Part shown: positions 9,480 through 22,926 of the stretch, piece by piece
How the letters are laid out: each line of letters begins with the position of its first letter
Position numbering within the stretch: the stretch's first letter is position 1
Source: Micromussa lordhowensis
Lineage: Eukaryota > Cnidaria > Anthozoa > Scleractinia > Lobophylliidae
NCBI GenBank assembly: GCA_964020085.1
Contig: OZ026603.1
Location: 4,933,268 to 4,997,267 of the forward strand
Length of the DNA stretch: 64,000 bases
Direction: 5' to 3'
Position numbers and translations under genes: made by a program
The notes under the pieces: generated by a model
Told to the model about the DNA's origin: nothing
The model's input: the letters and a program-made list of their open reading frames with translations, nothing else
Databases searched by the model: none

Positions 9480-12400
9480 AGTTAGGACATGATGGCATTG
9501 GTGCCAGGGTTTTTTTTCTGGCCTTCTTTTTGCAGTAGTTTCCCCTGGTCCCAACTTTGCAGAATTTCAGAAAACGCGCGCTGGGGGTCCCCTTGGCAAA
9601 TTTGACATAGCTCGGCTTCACGGGCACTTTAAGAGGCGCGGTTTGCAGCAAAATGTTCTGCTAGGTTGGCACTTGAAGGAAATCCTAGTTAGGACATGAT
9701 GGCATTGGCGCCAGCGTGTTTTTTCTGGCCTTGTTTTTGCAGTAGTTTCCCCTGGTCCCAACTTTGCAGAATTTCAGAAAACGCGCGCTGGGGGTCCCCT
9801 TGGCAAATTTGACATAGCTCGGCTTCACGGGCACTTTAAGAGGCGCGGTTTGCAGCAAAATGTTCTGCTAGGTTGGCACTTCAAGGAAATGCTAGTTACG
9901 ACATGATGCCATTGGCGCCAGGGTGTTTTTTCTGGCCTTCTTTTTGCAGTAGTTTCCCCTGGTCCCAACTTTGCAGAATTTCAGAAAACGCGCGCTGGGG
10001 GTCCCCTTGGCAAATTTGACATAGCTCGGCTTCACGGGCACTTTAAGAGGCGCGGTTTGCAGCAAAATGTTCTGCTAGGTTAGCACTTCAAGAAAATCCT
10101 AGTTAGGACATGATGGCATTGGTGCCAGGATGTTTTTTCTGGCCTTCTTTTTGCAGTAGTTTCCCCTGGTCCCAACTTTGCAGAATTTCAGAAAACGCGC
10201 GCTAGGGGTCCCCTTGGCAAATTTGACATAGCTCGGCTTTACGGGCACTTTAAGAGGCGTGGTTTGCAGCAAAATGTTCTGCTAGGTTGGCACTTCAAGG
10301 AAATCCTAGTTACGACATGATGGCATTGCCGCCAGGGTGTTTTTTCTGGCCTTCTTTTTGCAGTAGTTTCCCCCGGTCCCAACTTTGCAGAATTTCAGAA
10401 AACGCGCGCTGGGGGTCCCCTTGGCAAATTTGACATAGCTCGGCTTCACGGGCACTTTAAGAGGCGCGGTTTGCAGCAAAATGTTCTGCTAGGTTGGCAC
10501 TTTAAGGAAATGCTAGTTAGGACATGATGGCATTGGCGCCAGGGTGTTTTTTCTGGCCTTCTTTTTGCAGTAGTTTCCTCTGGTCCCAACTTTGCAGAAT
10601 TTCAGAAAACACGCGCTGGGGTCCCCTTGGCAAATTTGACATAGCTCGGCTTCACGGGCACTTTAAGAGGCGTGGTTTGCAGCAAAATGTTTTGCTAGGT
10701 TGGCACTTTAAGGAAATTTTAGTTAGGACATGATGGCATTGGCGCCAGGGTGTTTTTTCTGGCCTTCTTTTTGCAGTAGTTTCCCCTGGTCCCAACTTTG
10801 CAGAATTTCAGAAAACGCGCGCTGGGGGTCCCCTTGGTAAATTTGACATAGCTCGGCTTCACGGGCACTTTAAGAGGCGCGGTTTGCAGCAAAATGTTCT
10901 GCTAGGTTGGCATTTTAAGGAAATCCTAGTTAGAACATGATGGCATTAGCGCCAGGGTGTTTTTTCAGGCCTTCTTTTTGCAGTAGTTTCCCCTGGTCCC
11001 AACTTTGCAGAATTTCAGAAAACGCGCGCTGGGGGTCCCCTTGGCAAATTTGACATAGCTCGGCTTCACAAGCACTTTAAGAGGCGCAGTTTGCAGCAAA
11101 ATGTTCTGCTAGGTTGGCACTTCAACGAAATTCTAGTTAGGACATGATGGCATTGGCGCCAGGGTGTTTTTTCTGGCCTTCTTTTTGCAGTGGTTTCCCC
11201 TGGTCCCAACTTTGCAGAATTTCAGAAAACGCGCGCTGGGGGTCCCCTTGGCAAATTTGACATAGCTCGGCTTCACGGGCACTTTAAGAAGCGCGGTTTG
11301 CAGCAAAATGTTCTGCTAGGTTAGCACTTCAAGAAAATCCTAGTTAGGACATGATGGCATTGGTGCCAGGGTTTTTTTTCTGGCCTTCTTTTTGCAGTAG
11401 TTTCCCCTGGTCCCAACTTTGCAGAATTTCAGAAAACGCGCGCTGGGGGTCCCCTTGGCAAATTTGACATAGCTCGGCTTCACGGGCACTTTAAGAGGCG
11501 CGGTTTGCAGCAAAATGTTCTGCTAGGTTGGCACTTGAAGGAAATGCTAGTTAGGACATGATGGCATTGGCGCCAGCGTGTTTTTTCTGGCCTTGTTTTT
11601 GCAGTAGTTTCCCCTGGTCCCAACTTTGCAGAATTTCAGAAAACGCGCGCTGGGGGTCCCCTTGGCAAATTTGACATAGCTCGGCTTCACGGGCACTTTA
11701 AGAGGCGCGGTTTGCAGCAAAATGTTCTGCTAGGTTGGCACTTCAAGGAAATGCTAGTTACGACATGATGCCATTGGCGCCAGGGTGTTTTTTCTGGCCT
11801 TCTTTTTGCAGTAGTTTCCCCTGGTCCCAACTTTGCAGAATTTCAGAAAACGCGCGCTGGGGGTCCCCTTGGCAAATTTGACATAGCTCGGCTTCACGGG
11901 CACTTTAAGAGGCGCGGTTTGCAGCAAAATGTTCTGCTAGGTTAGCACTTCAAGAAAATCCTAGTTAGGACATGATGGCATTGGTGCCAGGATGTTTTTT
12001 CTGGCCTTCTTTTCGCAGTAGTTTCCCCTGGTCCCAACTTTGCAGAATTTCAGAAAACGCGCGCTAGGGGTCCCCTTGGCAAATTTGACATAGCTCGGCT
12101 TTACGGGCACTTTAGGAGGCGTGGTTTGCAGCAAAATGTTCTGCTCGGTTGGCACTTCAAGGAAATCCTAGTTACGACATGATGGCATTGCCGCCAGGGT
12201 GTTTTTTCTGGCCTTCTTTTTGCAGTAGTTTCCCCCGGTCCCAACTTTGCAGAATTTCAGAAAACGCGCGCTGGGGGTCCCCTTGGCAAATTTGACATAG
12301 CTCGGCTTCACGGGCACTTTAAGAGGCGCGGTTTGCAGCAAAATGTTCTGCTAGGTTGGCACTTTAAGGAAATGCTAGTTAGGACATGATGGCATTGGCG

Positions 12401-15272
12401 CCAGGGTGTTTTTTCTGGCCTTCTTTTTGCAGTAGTTTCCTCTGGTCCCAACTTTGCAGAATTTCAGAAAACGCGCGCTGGGGTCCCCTTGGCAAATTTG
12501 ACATAGCTCGGCTTCACGGGCACTTTAAGAGGCGTGGTTTGCAGCAAAATGTTTTGCTAGGTTGGCACTTTAAGGAAATTTTAGTTAGGACATGATGGCA
12601 TTGGCGCCAGGGTGTTTTTTCTGGCCTTCTTTTTGCAGTAGTTTCCCCTGGTCCCAACTTTGCAGAATTTCAGAAAACGCGCGCTGGGGGTCCCCTTGGT
12701 AAATTTGACATAGCTCGGCTTCACGGGCACTTTAAGAGGCGCGGTTTGCAGCAAAATGTTCTGCTAGGTTGGCATTTTAAGGAAATCCTAGTTAGAACAT
12801 GATGGCATTAGCGCCAGGGTGTTTTTTCAGGCCTTCTTTTTGCAGTAGTTTCCCCTGGTCCCAACTTTGCAGAATTTCAGAAAACGCGCGCTGGGGGTCC
12901 CCTTGGCAAATTTGACATAGCTCGGCTTCACAAGCACTTTAAGAGGCGCAGTTTGCAGCAAAATGTTCTGCTAGGTTGGCACTTCAACGAAATTCTAGTT
13001 AGGACATGATGGCATTGGCGCCAGGGTGTTTTTTCTGGCCTTCTTTTTGCAGTGGTTTCCCCTGGTCCCAACTTTGCAGAATTTCAGAAAACGCGCGCTG
13101 GGGGTCCCCTTGGCAAATTTGACATAGCTCGGCTTCACGGGCACTTTAAGAAGCGCGGTTTGCAGCAAAATGTTCTGCTAGGTTGGCACTTCAAGGAAAT
13201 TTAAGTTACGACATAATGGCATTGGCGCCAGGGTGTTTTTTCTGGCCTTGTTTTTGCAGTAGTTTGCCCTGGTCCCAACTTTGCAGAATTTCAGAAAACG
13301 CGCGCTGGGGGTCCCCTTGGCAAATTTGACATAGCTCGGCTTCACGGGCACTTTAAGAGGCGCGGTTTGCAGCAAAATGTTTTGCTAGGTTAGCACTTCA
13401 AGGAAATTTAAGTTAGGACATGATGGCATTGGTGCCAGGGTTTTTTTTCTGGCCTTCTTTTTGCAGTAGTTTCCCCTGGTCCCAACTTTGCAGAATTTCA
13501 GAAAACGCGCGCTGGGGGTCCCCTTGGCAAATTTGACATAGCTCGGCTTCACGGGCACTTTAAGAGGCGCGGTTTGCAGCAAAATGTTCTGCTAGGTTGG
13601 CACTTGAAGGAAATCCTAGTTAGGACATGATGGCATTGGCGCCAGCGTGTTTTTTCTGGCCTTCTTTTTGCAGTAGTTTCCCCTGGTCCCAACTTTGCAG
13701 AATTTCAGAAAACGCGCGCTGGGGGTCCCCTTGGCAAATTTGACATAGCTCGGCTTCACGGGCACTTTAAGAGGCGCGGTTTGCAGCAAAATGTTCTGCT
13801 AGGTTGGCACTTCAAGGAAATGCTAGTTACGACATGATACCATTGGCGCCAGGGTGTTTTTTCTGGCCTTCTTTTTGCAGTAGTTTCCCCTGGTCCCAAC
13901 TTTGCAGAATTTCAGAAAACGCGCGCTGGGGGTCCCCTTGGCAAATTTGACATAGCTCGGCTTCACGGGCACTTTAAGAGGCGCGGTTTGCAGCAAAATG
14001 TTCTGCTAGGTTAGCACTTCAAGAAAATCCTAGTTAGGACATGATGGCATTGGTGCCAGGATGTTTTTTCTGGCCTTCTTTTTGCAGTAGTTTCCCCTGG
14101 TCCCAACTTTGCAGAATTTCAGAAAACGCGCGCTAGGGGTCCCCTTGGCAAATTTGACATAGCTCGGCTTTACGGGCACTTTAAGAGGCGTGGTTTGCAG
14201 CAAAATGTTCTGCTAGGTTGGCACTTCAAGGAAATCCTAGTTACGACATGATGGCATTGCCGCCAGGGTGTTTTTTCTGGCCTTCTTTTTGCAGTAGTTT
14301 CCCCCGGTCCCAACTTTGCAGAATTTCAGAAAACGCGCGCTGGGGGTCCCCTTGGCAAATTTGACATAGCTCGGCTTCACGGGCACTTTAAGAGGCGCGG
14401 TTTGCAGCAAAATGTTCTGCTAGGTTGGCACTTTAAGGAAATGCTAGTTAGGACATGATGGCATTGGCGCCAGGGTGTTTTTTCTGGCCTTCTTTTTGCA
14501 GTAGTTTCCTCTGGTCCCAACTTTGCAGAATTTCAGAAAACGCGCGCTGGGGTCCCCTTGGCAAATTTGACATAGCTCGGCTTCACGGGCACTTTAAGAG
14601 GCGTGGTTTGCAGCAAAATGTTTTGCTAGGTTGGCACTTTAAGGAAATTTTAGTTAGGACATGATGGCATTGGCGCCAGGGTGTTTTTTCTGGCCTTCTT
14701 TTTGCAGTAGTTTCCCCTGGTCCCAACTTTGCAGAATTTCAGAAAACGCGCGCTGGGGGTCCCCTTGGTAAATTTGACATAGCTCGGCTTCACGGGCACT
14801 TTAAGAGGCGCGGTTTGCAGCAAAATGTTCTGCTAGGTTGGCATTTTAAGGAAATCCTAGTTAGAACATGATGGCATTAGCGCCAGGGTGTTTTTTCAGG
14901 CCTTCTTTTTGCAGTAGTTTCCCCTGGTCCCAACTTTGCAGAATTTCAGAAAACGCGCGCTGGGGGTCCCCTTGGCAAATTTGACATAGCTCGGCTTCAC
15001 AAGCACTTTAAGAGGCGCAGTTTGCAGCAAAATGTTCTGCTAGGTTGGCACTTCAACGAAATTCTAGTTAGGACATGATGGCATTGGCGCCAGGGTGTTT
15101 TTTCTGGCCTTCTTTTTGCAGTGGTTTCCCCTGGTCCCAACTTTGCAGAATTTCAGAAAACGCGCGCTGGGGGTCCCCTTGGCAAATTTGACATAGCTCG
15201 GCTTCACGGGCACTTTAAGAGGCGCGGTTTGCAGCAAAATGTTGTGCTAGGTTGGCACTTCAAGGAAATCGT
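9480..15272 (+). repeat. 9/10-monomer HOR, three copies
   Basis: Three units start with the GGTGCCAGGG monomer at 9480, 11342 and 13411 (spacings 1862 and 2069 bp; copy 1 to copy 3 is 3931 bp). Shared order: GCCAGCGTG; GATGCCATTGG; GGTGCCAGGATG with GCTAGGGGTCC; GCCGCCAG with CCCCCGGTCC; TTTCCTCTGG with one G lost; GGTAAATTTG; ATTAGCGCC with TTTCAGGCC and CACAAGCAC; and GCAGTGGTTTCCC. Unit 2 is ten monomers because it ends with a CGACATAATGG copy (about 13205-13410). Units 1 and 3 are nine. Units are nearly identical by eye, with few private changes such as TTTTCGCAG at 12010. Confidence 0.93.
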
Positions 15273-18200
15273 AGTTAGGACATGATGGCATTGGGGCCAG
15301 GGTGTTTTTTCTGGCCTTCTTTTTGCAGTTGTTTCCCCTGGTCCCAACTTTGCAGAAGTTCAGAAAACGCGCGCTGGGGGTCCCCTTGGCAAATTTGACA
15401 TAGCTCGGCTTCACGGGCACTTTAAGAGGCGCGGTTTGCAGCAAAATGTTTTGCTGGGTTGGCACTTCAAGGAAATGCTAGTTAGGACATGATGGCATTG
15501 GCGCCAGGGTGTTTTTTCTGGCCTTCTTTTTGCAGTAGTTTCCCCTGGTCCCAACTTTGCAGAATTTCAGAAAACGCGCGCTGGGGGTCTGCTTGGCAAA
15601 TTTGACATAGCTCGGCTTCACGGGCACTTTAAGAGGCGCGGTTTGCAGCAAAATGTTCTGCTAGGTTGGCACTTCAAGGAAATTTTAGTTAGGACATGAT
15701 GGCATTGGCGCCAGGGTGTTTTTTCTGGCCTTCTTTTTGCAGTAGTTTCCCCTGGTCCCAACTTTGCAGAATTTCAGAAAACGCGCGCTGGGGGTCTGCT
15801 TGGCAAATTTGACATAGCTCGGCTTCACGGGCACTTTAAGAGGCGCGGTTTGCAGCAAAATGTTCTGCTAGAATGGCACTTCAAGGAAATTTTAGTTGGG
15901 ACATGATGGCATTGGCGCCAGGGTGTTTTTTCTGGCCTTCTTTTTGCAGTAGTTTCCCCTGGTCCCAACTTTGCAGAATTTCAGAAAACGCGCGCTGGGG
16001 GTTCCCTTGGCAAATTTGACATAGCTCGGCTTCACGGGCACTTTAAGAGGCGCGGTTTGCAGCAAAATGTTCTTCTAGGTTGGCACTTCAAGGAAATTTT
16101 AGTTAGGACATGATGGCATTGGCGCCAGGGTGTTTTTTCTGGCCTTCTTTTTGCAGTAGTTTCCCCTGGTCCCAACTTTGCAGAATTTCAGAAAACGCGC
16201 GCTGGGGGTCCCCTTGGCAAATTTGACATAGCTCGGCTTCACGGGCACTTTAAGAGGCGCGGTTTGCAGCAAAATGTTCTGCTAGGTTGGCACTTAAAGG
16301 AAATGCTAGATACGACATGATGGTATGGCGCCAGGATGTTTTTTCTGGCCTTCTTTTTGCAGTAGTTTCCCCTGGTCCCAACTTTGCAGAATTTCAGAAA
16401 ACGCGCGCTGGGGGTCCCCTTGGCAAATTTGACATAGCTCAGCTTCACGGGCATTTTAAGAGGCGCGGTTTGCAGCAAAATGTTCTGCTAGGTTGGCACT
16501 TCAAGGAAATGCTAGTTAGGACATGATGGCATTGGCGCCAGGGTGTTTTTTCTGGCCTTCTTTTTGCAGTAGTTTCCCCTGGTCCCAACTTTGCAGAATT
16601 TCAGAAAACGCGCGCTGGGGGTCCCCTTGGCAAATTTGACATAGCTCGGCTTCTCGGGCACTTTAAGAGGCGCGGTTTGCAGCAAAATGTTCTGCTAGGT
16701 TGGCACTTGAAGGAAATCCTAGTTAGGACATGATGGCAGTGGCGCCAGGGTGTTTTTTCTGGCCTTCTTTTTGCAGTAGTTTCCCCTGGTCCCAACTTTG
16801 CAGAATTTCAGAAAACGCGCGCTGGGGGTCCCATTGGCAAATTTGACATAGCTCGGCTTCACGGGCACTTTAAGAGGCGCGGTTTGCAGCAAAATGTTGT
16901 GTTAGGTTAGCACTTGAAGGAAATGTAAGTTAGGACATGATGGCATTGGCGCCAGGGTGTTTTTTCTGGCCTTCTTTTTGCAGTAGTTTCCCCTGGTCCC
17001 AACTTTGCAGAATTTCAGAAAACGCGCGCTGGGGGTCCCCTTGGCAAATTTGACATAGCTCGGCTTCACGGGCACTTTAAGAGGCGCGGTTTGCAGCAAA
17101 ATGTTCTGCTAGGTTGGTACTTCAAGGAAATGTTAGTTAAAACATGATGGCAGTGGCGCCAGGGTGTTTTTTCTGGCCTTCTTTTTGCAGTAGTTTCCCC
17201 TGGTCCCAACTTTGCAGAATTTCAGAAAACGCGCGCTGGGGGTCCCCTTGGCAAATTTGACATAGCTCGGCTTCACGGGCACTTTAAGAGGCGCGGTTTG
17301 CAGCAAAATGTTCTGCTTGGTTGGCACTTTTAGGAAATTTTAGTTAGGACATGATGGCATTAGCGCCAGGGTGTTTTTTCTGGCCTTCTTTTTGCAGTAG
17401 TTTTCCCTGGTCCCAACTTTGCAGAATTTCAGGAAACGCGCGCTGGGGGTCCCCTTGGCAAATTTGACATAGCTCGGCTTCACGGGCACTTTAAGAGGCG
17501 CGGTTTGCAGCAAAATGTTCTGCTAGGTTAGCACTTTAAGGAAATTCTAGTTACGACATGATGGTATGGCGCCAGGGTGTTTTTTCTGGCCTTCTTTTTG
17601 CAGTAGTTTCCCCTGGTCCCAACTTTGCAGAATTTCAGAAAACGTGCGCTGGGGGTCCCCTTGGCAAATTTGACATAGCTCGGCTTCACGGGCACTTTAA
17701 GAGGCGCGGTTTGCAGCAATATGTTCTGCTAGGTTGGGTCTTTAAGGAAATTTTAGTTAGGACATGATGGCATTAGCGCCAGGGTGTTTTTACTGGCCTT
17801 CTTTTTGCAGTAGTTTCCCCTGGTCCCAACTTTGCAGAATTTCAGAAAACGCGCGCTGGGGGTCCCATTGGCAAATTTGACATAGCTCGGCTTCACGGGC
17901 ACTTTAAGAGGCGCGGTTTGCAGCAAAATGTTTTGCTAGGTTGGCACTTCAAGGAAATCCTAGTTAGGACATGATGGCATTGGCGTCAGAGTGTTTTTTC
18001 TGGCCTACTTTTTGCAGTAGTTTCCCCTGGTCCCAACTTTGCAGAATTTCAGGAAACGCGCGCTGGGGGCCCCTTGGCAAATTTGACATAGCTCGGCTTC
18101 ACGGGCACTTTAAGAGGCGCGGTTTGCCGCAAAATGTTCTGCTAGGTTGGAACTTTAAGGAAATTCTAGTTAGGATATGATGGCATTGGCGCCAGGGTGT

Positions 18201-18788
18201 TTTTTCTGGCCTTCTTTTTGCAGTAGTTTTCCCTGGTCCCAACTTTGCAGAATTTCAGAAAACGCGCGCTGGGGGTCCCCTTGGCAAATTTGACATAGCT
18301 CGGCTTCACGGGCACTTTAAGAGGCGCGGTTTGCAGCAAAATGTTTTGCTAGGTTGGCACTTCAAGGAAATCCTTGTTAGGACATGATGGCATTGGCGTC
18401 AGGGTGTTTTTTCTGGCCTTCTTTTTGCAGTAGTTTCCCCTGGTCCCAACTTTGCAGAATTTCAGAAAACGCGCGCTGGGGGTCCCCTTGGCAAATTTGA
18501 CATAGCTCGGCTTCACGGGCACTTTAAGAGGCGCGGTTTGCAGCAAAATGTTCTGCTAGGTTGGCACTTGAAGGAAATTATAGTTAGGACATGATGGCAT
18601 TGGCGCCAGGGTGTTTTTTCTGGCCTTCTTTTTGCAGTAGTTTCCCCTGGTCCCAACTTTGCAGAATTTCAGAAAACGCGCGCTGGGGGTCCCCTTGGCA
18701 AATTTGACATAGCTCGGCTTCACGGGCACTTTAAGAGGCGCGGTTTGCAGCAAAATGTTCTGCTAGGTTGGCACTTTAAGGAAATTCT
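15273..18788 (+). repeat. Heterogeneous monomer stretch, 17 monomers
   Basis: No clean HOR is visible here. Distinct monomers include GGGTCTGCTTGGC twice (near 15587 and 15794), the GATGGTATGGCGCC form with one base lost (near 16320 and 17563), CTTCTCGGGC (16651) and GTTGTGTTAGG (16897). Some monomers reappear in the adjacent 8-mer zone: the GATGGTATGGCGCC form, the ATTAGCGCC form with AGGAAACGCG, and the GTTGGGTCTTTAAGG tail. The stretch therefore looks like an older or less homogenised neighbour of 18789-22098. Confidence 0.8.
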
Positions 18789-21700
18789 AGTTAGGACATG
18801 ATGGCATTGGCGCCAGGGTGTTTTTTCTGGCCTTCTTTTTGCAGTAGTTTTCCCTGGTCCCAACTTTGCAGAATTTCAGAAAACGCGCGCTGGGGGTCCC
18901 CTTGGCAAATTTGACATAGCTCGGCTTCACGGGCATTTTAAGAGGCGCGGTTTGCAGCAATGTGTTCTGCTAGGTTGGCACTTGAAGGAAATGCTAGTTA
19001 GGACATGATGGCATTGGCGCCAGGGTGTTTTTTTTGGCCTTCTTTTTGCAGTAGTTTCCCCTGGTCCCAACTTTGCAGAATTTCAGAAAACGCGCGCTGG
19101 GGGACCCCTTGGCAAATTTGACATAGCTCGGCTTCACGGGCATTTTAAGAGGCGCGGTTTGCAGCAAAATGTTCTGCTAGGCTGGCACTTCAAGGAAATT
19201 TTAGTTAAGACATGATGGCATTAGCGCCAGGGTGTTTTTTCTGGCCTTCTTTTTGCAGTAGTTTCCCCTGGTCCCAACTTTGCAGAATTTCAGAAAACGC
19301 GCGCTGGGGGTCCCCTTGGCAAATTTGACATAGCTCGGCTTCACGGGCATTTTAAGACGCGCAGTTTGCAGCAAAATGTTTTGCTAGGTTGGCACTTTAA
19401 AGAAATCCTAGTTAGAACATGATGGCATTGGCGCCAGGGTGTTTTTTCTGGCCTTCTTTTTGCAGTAGCTTCCCCTGGTCCCAACTTTGCAGAATTTCAG
19501 AAAACGCGCGCTGCGGGTCCCCTTGGCAAATTTGACATAGCTCGGCTTCACGGGCACTTTAAGAGGCGCGGTTTGCAGCAAAATGTTCTGCTAGGTTAGC
19601 ACTTGAAGGAAATGTAAGTTAGGACATGATGGCATTGGCGCCAGGGTGTTTTTTCTGGCCTTCTTTTTGCAGTAGTTTCCCCTGGTCCCAACTTTGCAGA
19701 ATTTCAGAAAACGCGCGCTGGGGGTCCCCTTGGCAAATTTGACATAGCTCGGCTTCACGGGCACTTTAAGAGGCGCGGTTTGCAGCAAAATGTTCTGCTA
19801 GGTTGGCACTTAAAGGAAATGCTAGTTACGACATGATGGTATGGCGCTAGGGTGTTTTTTCTGGCCTTCTTTTTGCAGTAGTTTCCCCTGGTCCCAACTT
19901 TGCAGAATTTCAGAAAACGCGCGCTGGGGGTCCCCTTGGCAAATTTGACATAGCTCGGCTTCACGGGCACTTTAAGAGGCGCGGTTTGCAGCAATATGTT
20001 CTGCTAGGTTGGGTCTTTAAGGAAATCTTAGTTAGAACATGATGGCATTGGCGCCAGGGTGTTTTTTCTGGCCTTCTTTTTGCAGTAGTTTCCCCTGGTC
20101 CCAACTTTGCAGAATTTCAGAAAACGCGCGCTGGGGGTCCCCTTGGCAAATTTGACATAGCTCGGCTTCACGGGCACTTTAAGAGGCGCGGTTTGCAGCA
20201 AAATGTTCTGCTTGGTTGGCACTTTTAGGAAATTTTAGTTAGGACATGATGGCATTAGCGCCAGGGTGTTTTTTCTGGCCTTCTTTTTGCAGTAGTTTTC
20301 CCTGGTCCCAACTTTGCAGAATTTCAGGAAACGCGCGCTGGGGGTCCCCTTGGCAAATTTGACATAGCTCGGCTTCACGGGCACTTTAAGAGGCGCGGTT
20401 TGCAGCAAAATGTTCTGCTAGGTTAGCACTTTAAGGAAATTCTAGTTAGGACATGATAGCATTGGCGCCAGGGTGTTTTTTCTGGCCTTCTTTTTGCAGT
20501 AGTTTTCCCTGGTCCCAACTTTGCAGAATTTCAGAAAACGCGCGCTGGGGGTCCCCTTGGCAAATTTGACATAGCTCGGCTTCACGGGCATTTTAAGAGG
20601 CGCGGTTTGCAGCAATGTGTTCTGCTAGGTTGGCACTTGAAGGAAATGCTAGTTAGGACATGATGGCATTGGCGCCAGGGTGTTTTTTTTGGCCTTCTTT
20701 TTGCAGTAGTTTCCCCTGGTCCCAACTTTGCAGAATTTCAGAAAACGCGCGCTGGGGGACCCCTTGGCAAATTTGACATAGCTCGGCTTCACGGGCATTT
20801 TAAGAGGCGCGGTTTGCAGCAAAATGTTCTGCTAGGCTGGCACTTCAAGGAAATTTTAGTTAAGACATGATGGCATTAGCGCCAGGGTGTTTTTTCTGGC
20901 CTTCTTTTTGCAGTAGTTTCCCCTGGTCCCAACTTTGCAGAATTTCAGAAAACGCGCGCTGGGGGTCCCCTTGGCAAATTTGACATAGCTCGGCTTCACG
21001 GGCATTTTAAGACGCGCAGTTTGCAGCAAAATGTTTTGCTAGGTTGGCACTTTAAAGAAATCCTAGTTAGAACATGATGGCATTGGCGCCAGGGTGTTTT
21101 TTCTGGCCTTCTTTTTGCAGTAGCTTCCCCTGGTCCCAACTTTGCAGAATTTCAGAAAACGCGCGCTGCGGGTCTCCTTGGCAAATTTGACATAGCTCGG
21201 CTTCACGGGCACTTTAAGAGGCGCGGTTTGCAGCAAAATGTTCTGCTAGGTTAGCACTTGAAGGAAATGTAAGTTAGGACATGATGGCATTGGCGCCAGG
21301 GTGTTTTTTCTGGCCTTCTTTTTGCAGTAGTTTCCCCTGGTCCCAACTTTGCAGAATTTCAGAAAACGCGCGCTGGGGGTCCCCTTGGCAAATTTGACAT
21401 AGCTCGGCTTCACGGGCACTTTAAGAGGCGCGGTTTGCAGCAAAATGTTCTGCTAGGTTGGCACTTAAAGGAAATGCTAGTTACGACATGATGGTATGGC
21501 GCCAGGGTGTTTTTTCTGGCCTTCTTTTTGCAGTAGTTTCCCCTGGTCCCAACTTTGCAGAATTTCAGAAAACGCGCGCTGGGGGTCCCCTTGGCAAATT
21601 TGACATAGCTCGGCTTCACGGGCACTTTAAGAGGCGCGGTTTGCAGCAATATGTTCTGCTAGGTTGGGTCTTTAAGGAAGTCTTAGTTAGAACATGATGG

Positions 21701-22098
21701 CATTGGCGCCAGGGTGTTTTTTCTGGCCTTCTTTTTGCAGTAGTTTCCCCTGGTCCCAACTTTGCAGAATTTCAGAAAACGCGCGCTGGGGGTCCCCTTG
21801 GCAAATTTGACATAGCTCGGCTTCACGGGCACTTTAAGAGGCGCGGTTTGCAGCAAAATGTTCTGCTTGGTTGGCACTTTTAGGAAATTTTAGTTAGGAC
21901 ATGATGGCATTAGCGCCAGGGTGTTTTTTCTGGCCTTCTTTTTGCAGTAGTTTTCCCTGGTCCCAACTTTGCAGAATTTCAGGAAACGCGCGCTGGGGGT
22001 CCCCTTGGCAAATTTGACATAGCTCGGCTTCACGGGCACTTTAAGAGGCGCGGTTTGCAGCAAAATGTTCTGCTAGGTTAGCACTTTAAGGAAATTCT
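18789..22098 (+). repeat. 8-mer HOR of 1655 bp, two copies
   Basis: Units span 18789-20443 and 20444-22098. Shared diagnostic monomers in order include GCAATGTGTTCTGC, GGGGGACCCC, GTTAAGACATG with ATTAGCGCC and GACGCGCAG, GTAGCTTCCCC with GCTGCGGGTC, GAAATGTAAGTTAGG, GATGGTATGGCGC, GCAATATGTTCTGC with GTTGGGTCTTT, and ATTAGCGCC with AGGAAACGCG. Differences between copies are few, for example TCCCC versus TCTCC near 21174. The unit's first three monomers also align with the 7-mer at 22927 at an offset of 4138 bp. Confidence 0.92.
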
Positions 22099-22926
22099 AG
22101 TTAGAACATGATAGCATTGGCGCCAGGGTGTTTTTTCTGGCCTTCTTTTTGCAGTAGTTTTCCCTGGTCCCAACTTTGCAGAATTTCAGGAAACGCGCGC
22201 TGGGGGTCCCCTTGGCAAATTTGACATAGCTCGGCTTCACGGGCACTTTAAGAGGCGCGGTTTGCAGCAAAATGTTCTGCTAGGTTAGCACTTTAAGGAA
22301 ATTCTAGTTAGGACATGATAGCATTGGCGCCAGGGTGTTTTTTCTGGCCTTCTTTTTGCAGTAGTTTTCCCTGGTCCCAACTTTGCAGAATTTCAGAAAA
22401 CGCGCGCTGGGGGTCCCCTTGGCAAACTTGACATAGCTCGGCTTCACGGGCACTTTAAGAGGCGCGGTTTGCAGCAAAATGTTTTGCTAGGTTGGCACTT
22501 TAAGGAAATCCTTGTTAGGACATGATGGCATTGGCGTCAGGGTGTTTCTTCTGGCCTTCTTTTTGCAGTAGTTTCCCCTGGTCCCAACTTTGCAGAATTT
22601 CAGAAAACGCGCGCTGGGGGTCCCTTTGGCAAATTTGACATAGCTCGGCTTCACGGGCACTTTAAGAGGCGCGGTTTGCAGCAAAATGTTCTGCTAGGTT
22701 CGCACTTGAAGGAAATTATAGTTAGGACATGATGGCATTGGCGCCAGGGTGTTTTTTCTGGCCTTCTTTTTGCAGTAGTTTCCCCTGGTCCCAACTTTGC
22801 AGAATTTCAGAAAACGCGCGCTGGGGGTCCCCTTGGCAAATTTGACATAGCTCGGCTTCACGGGCACTTTAAGAGGCGCGGTTTGCAGCAAAATGTTCTG
22901 CTAGGTTGGCACTTTAAGGAAATGTT
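22099..22926 (+). repeat. Linker monomers between 8-mer and 7-mer
   Basis: Four monomers join the two HOR zones. The first two carry GACATGATAGC or AACATGATAGC and resemble the opening monomer of 8-mer copy 2, so that type was locally re-amplified. The next two (GGCGTCAGGG, then the GAAATTATAG form) match 18349-18753 at an offset of 4138 bp. The 4138-bp homology therefore begins before the 7-mer and continues into it. Confidence 0.8.

Larger units (their letters stand above)
1860..9686 (+). repeat. Four-monomer cassette, three copies (1860, 5979, 8868)
   Basis: The same ordered monomers occur at 1860-2678, 5979-6797 and 8868-9686, at offsets of 4119 and 2889 bp. The first is a 198-bp monomer with a 9-bp deletion. 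The second begins TAGTTTAGACATGATGG. The third has CGACATAATGG with TTGTTTTTGCAGTAG and TTTGCCC. The fourth has GTTAGGACATGATGGCATTG with GGTGCCAGGGT and a long T-run. A copy lacking the deleted monomer lies around 7835-8450. The cassettes are interspersed with other monomer types, so this stretch is a mosaic rather than a regular HOR. Confidence 0.85.
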
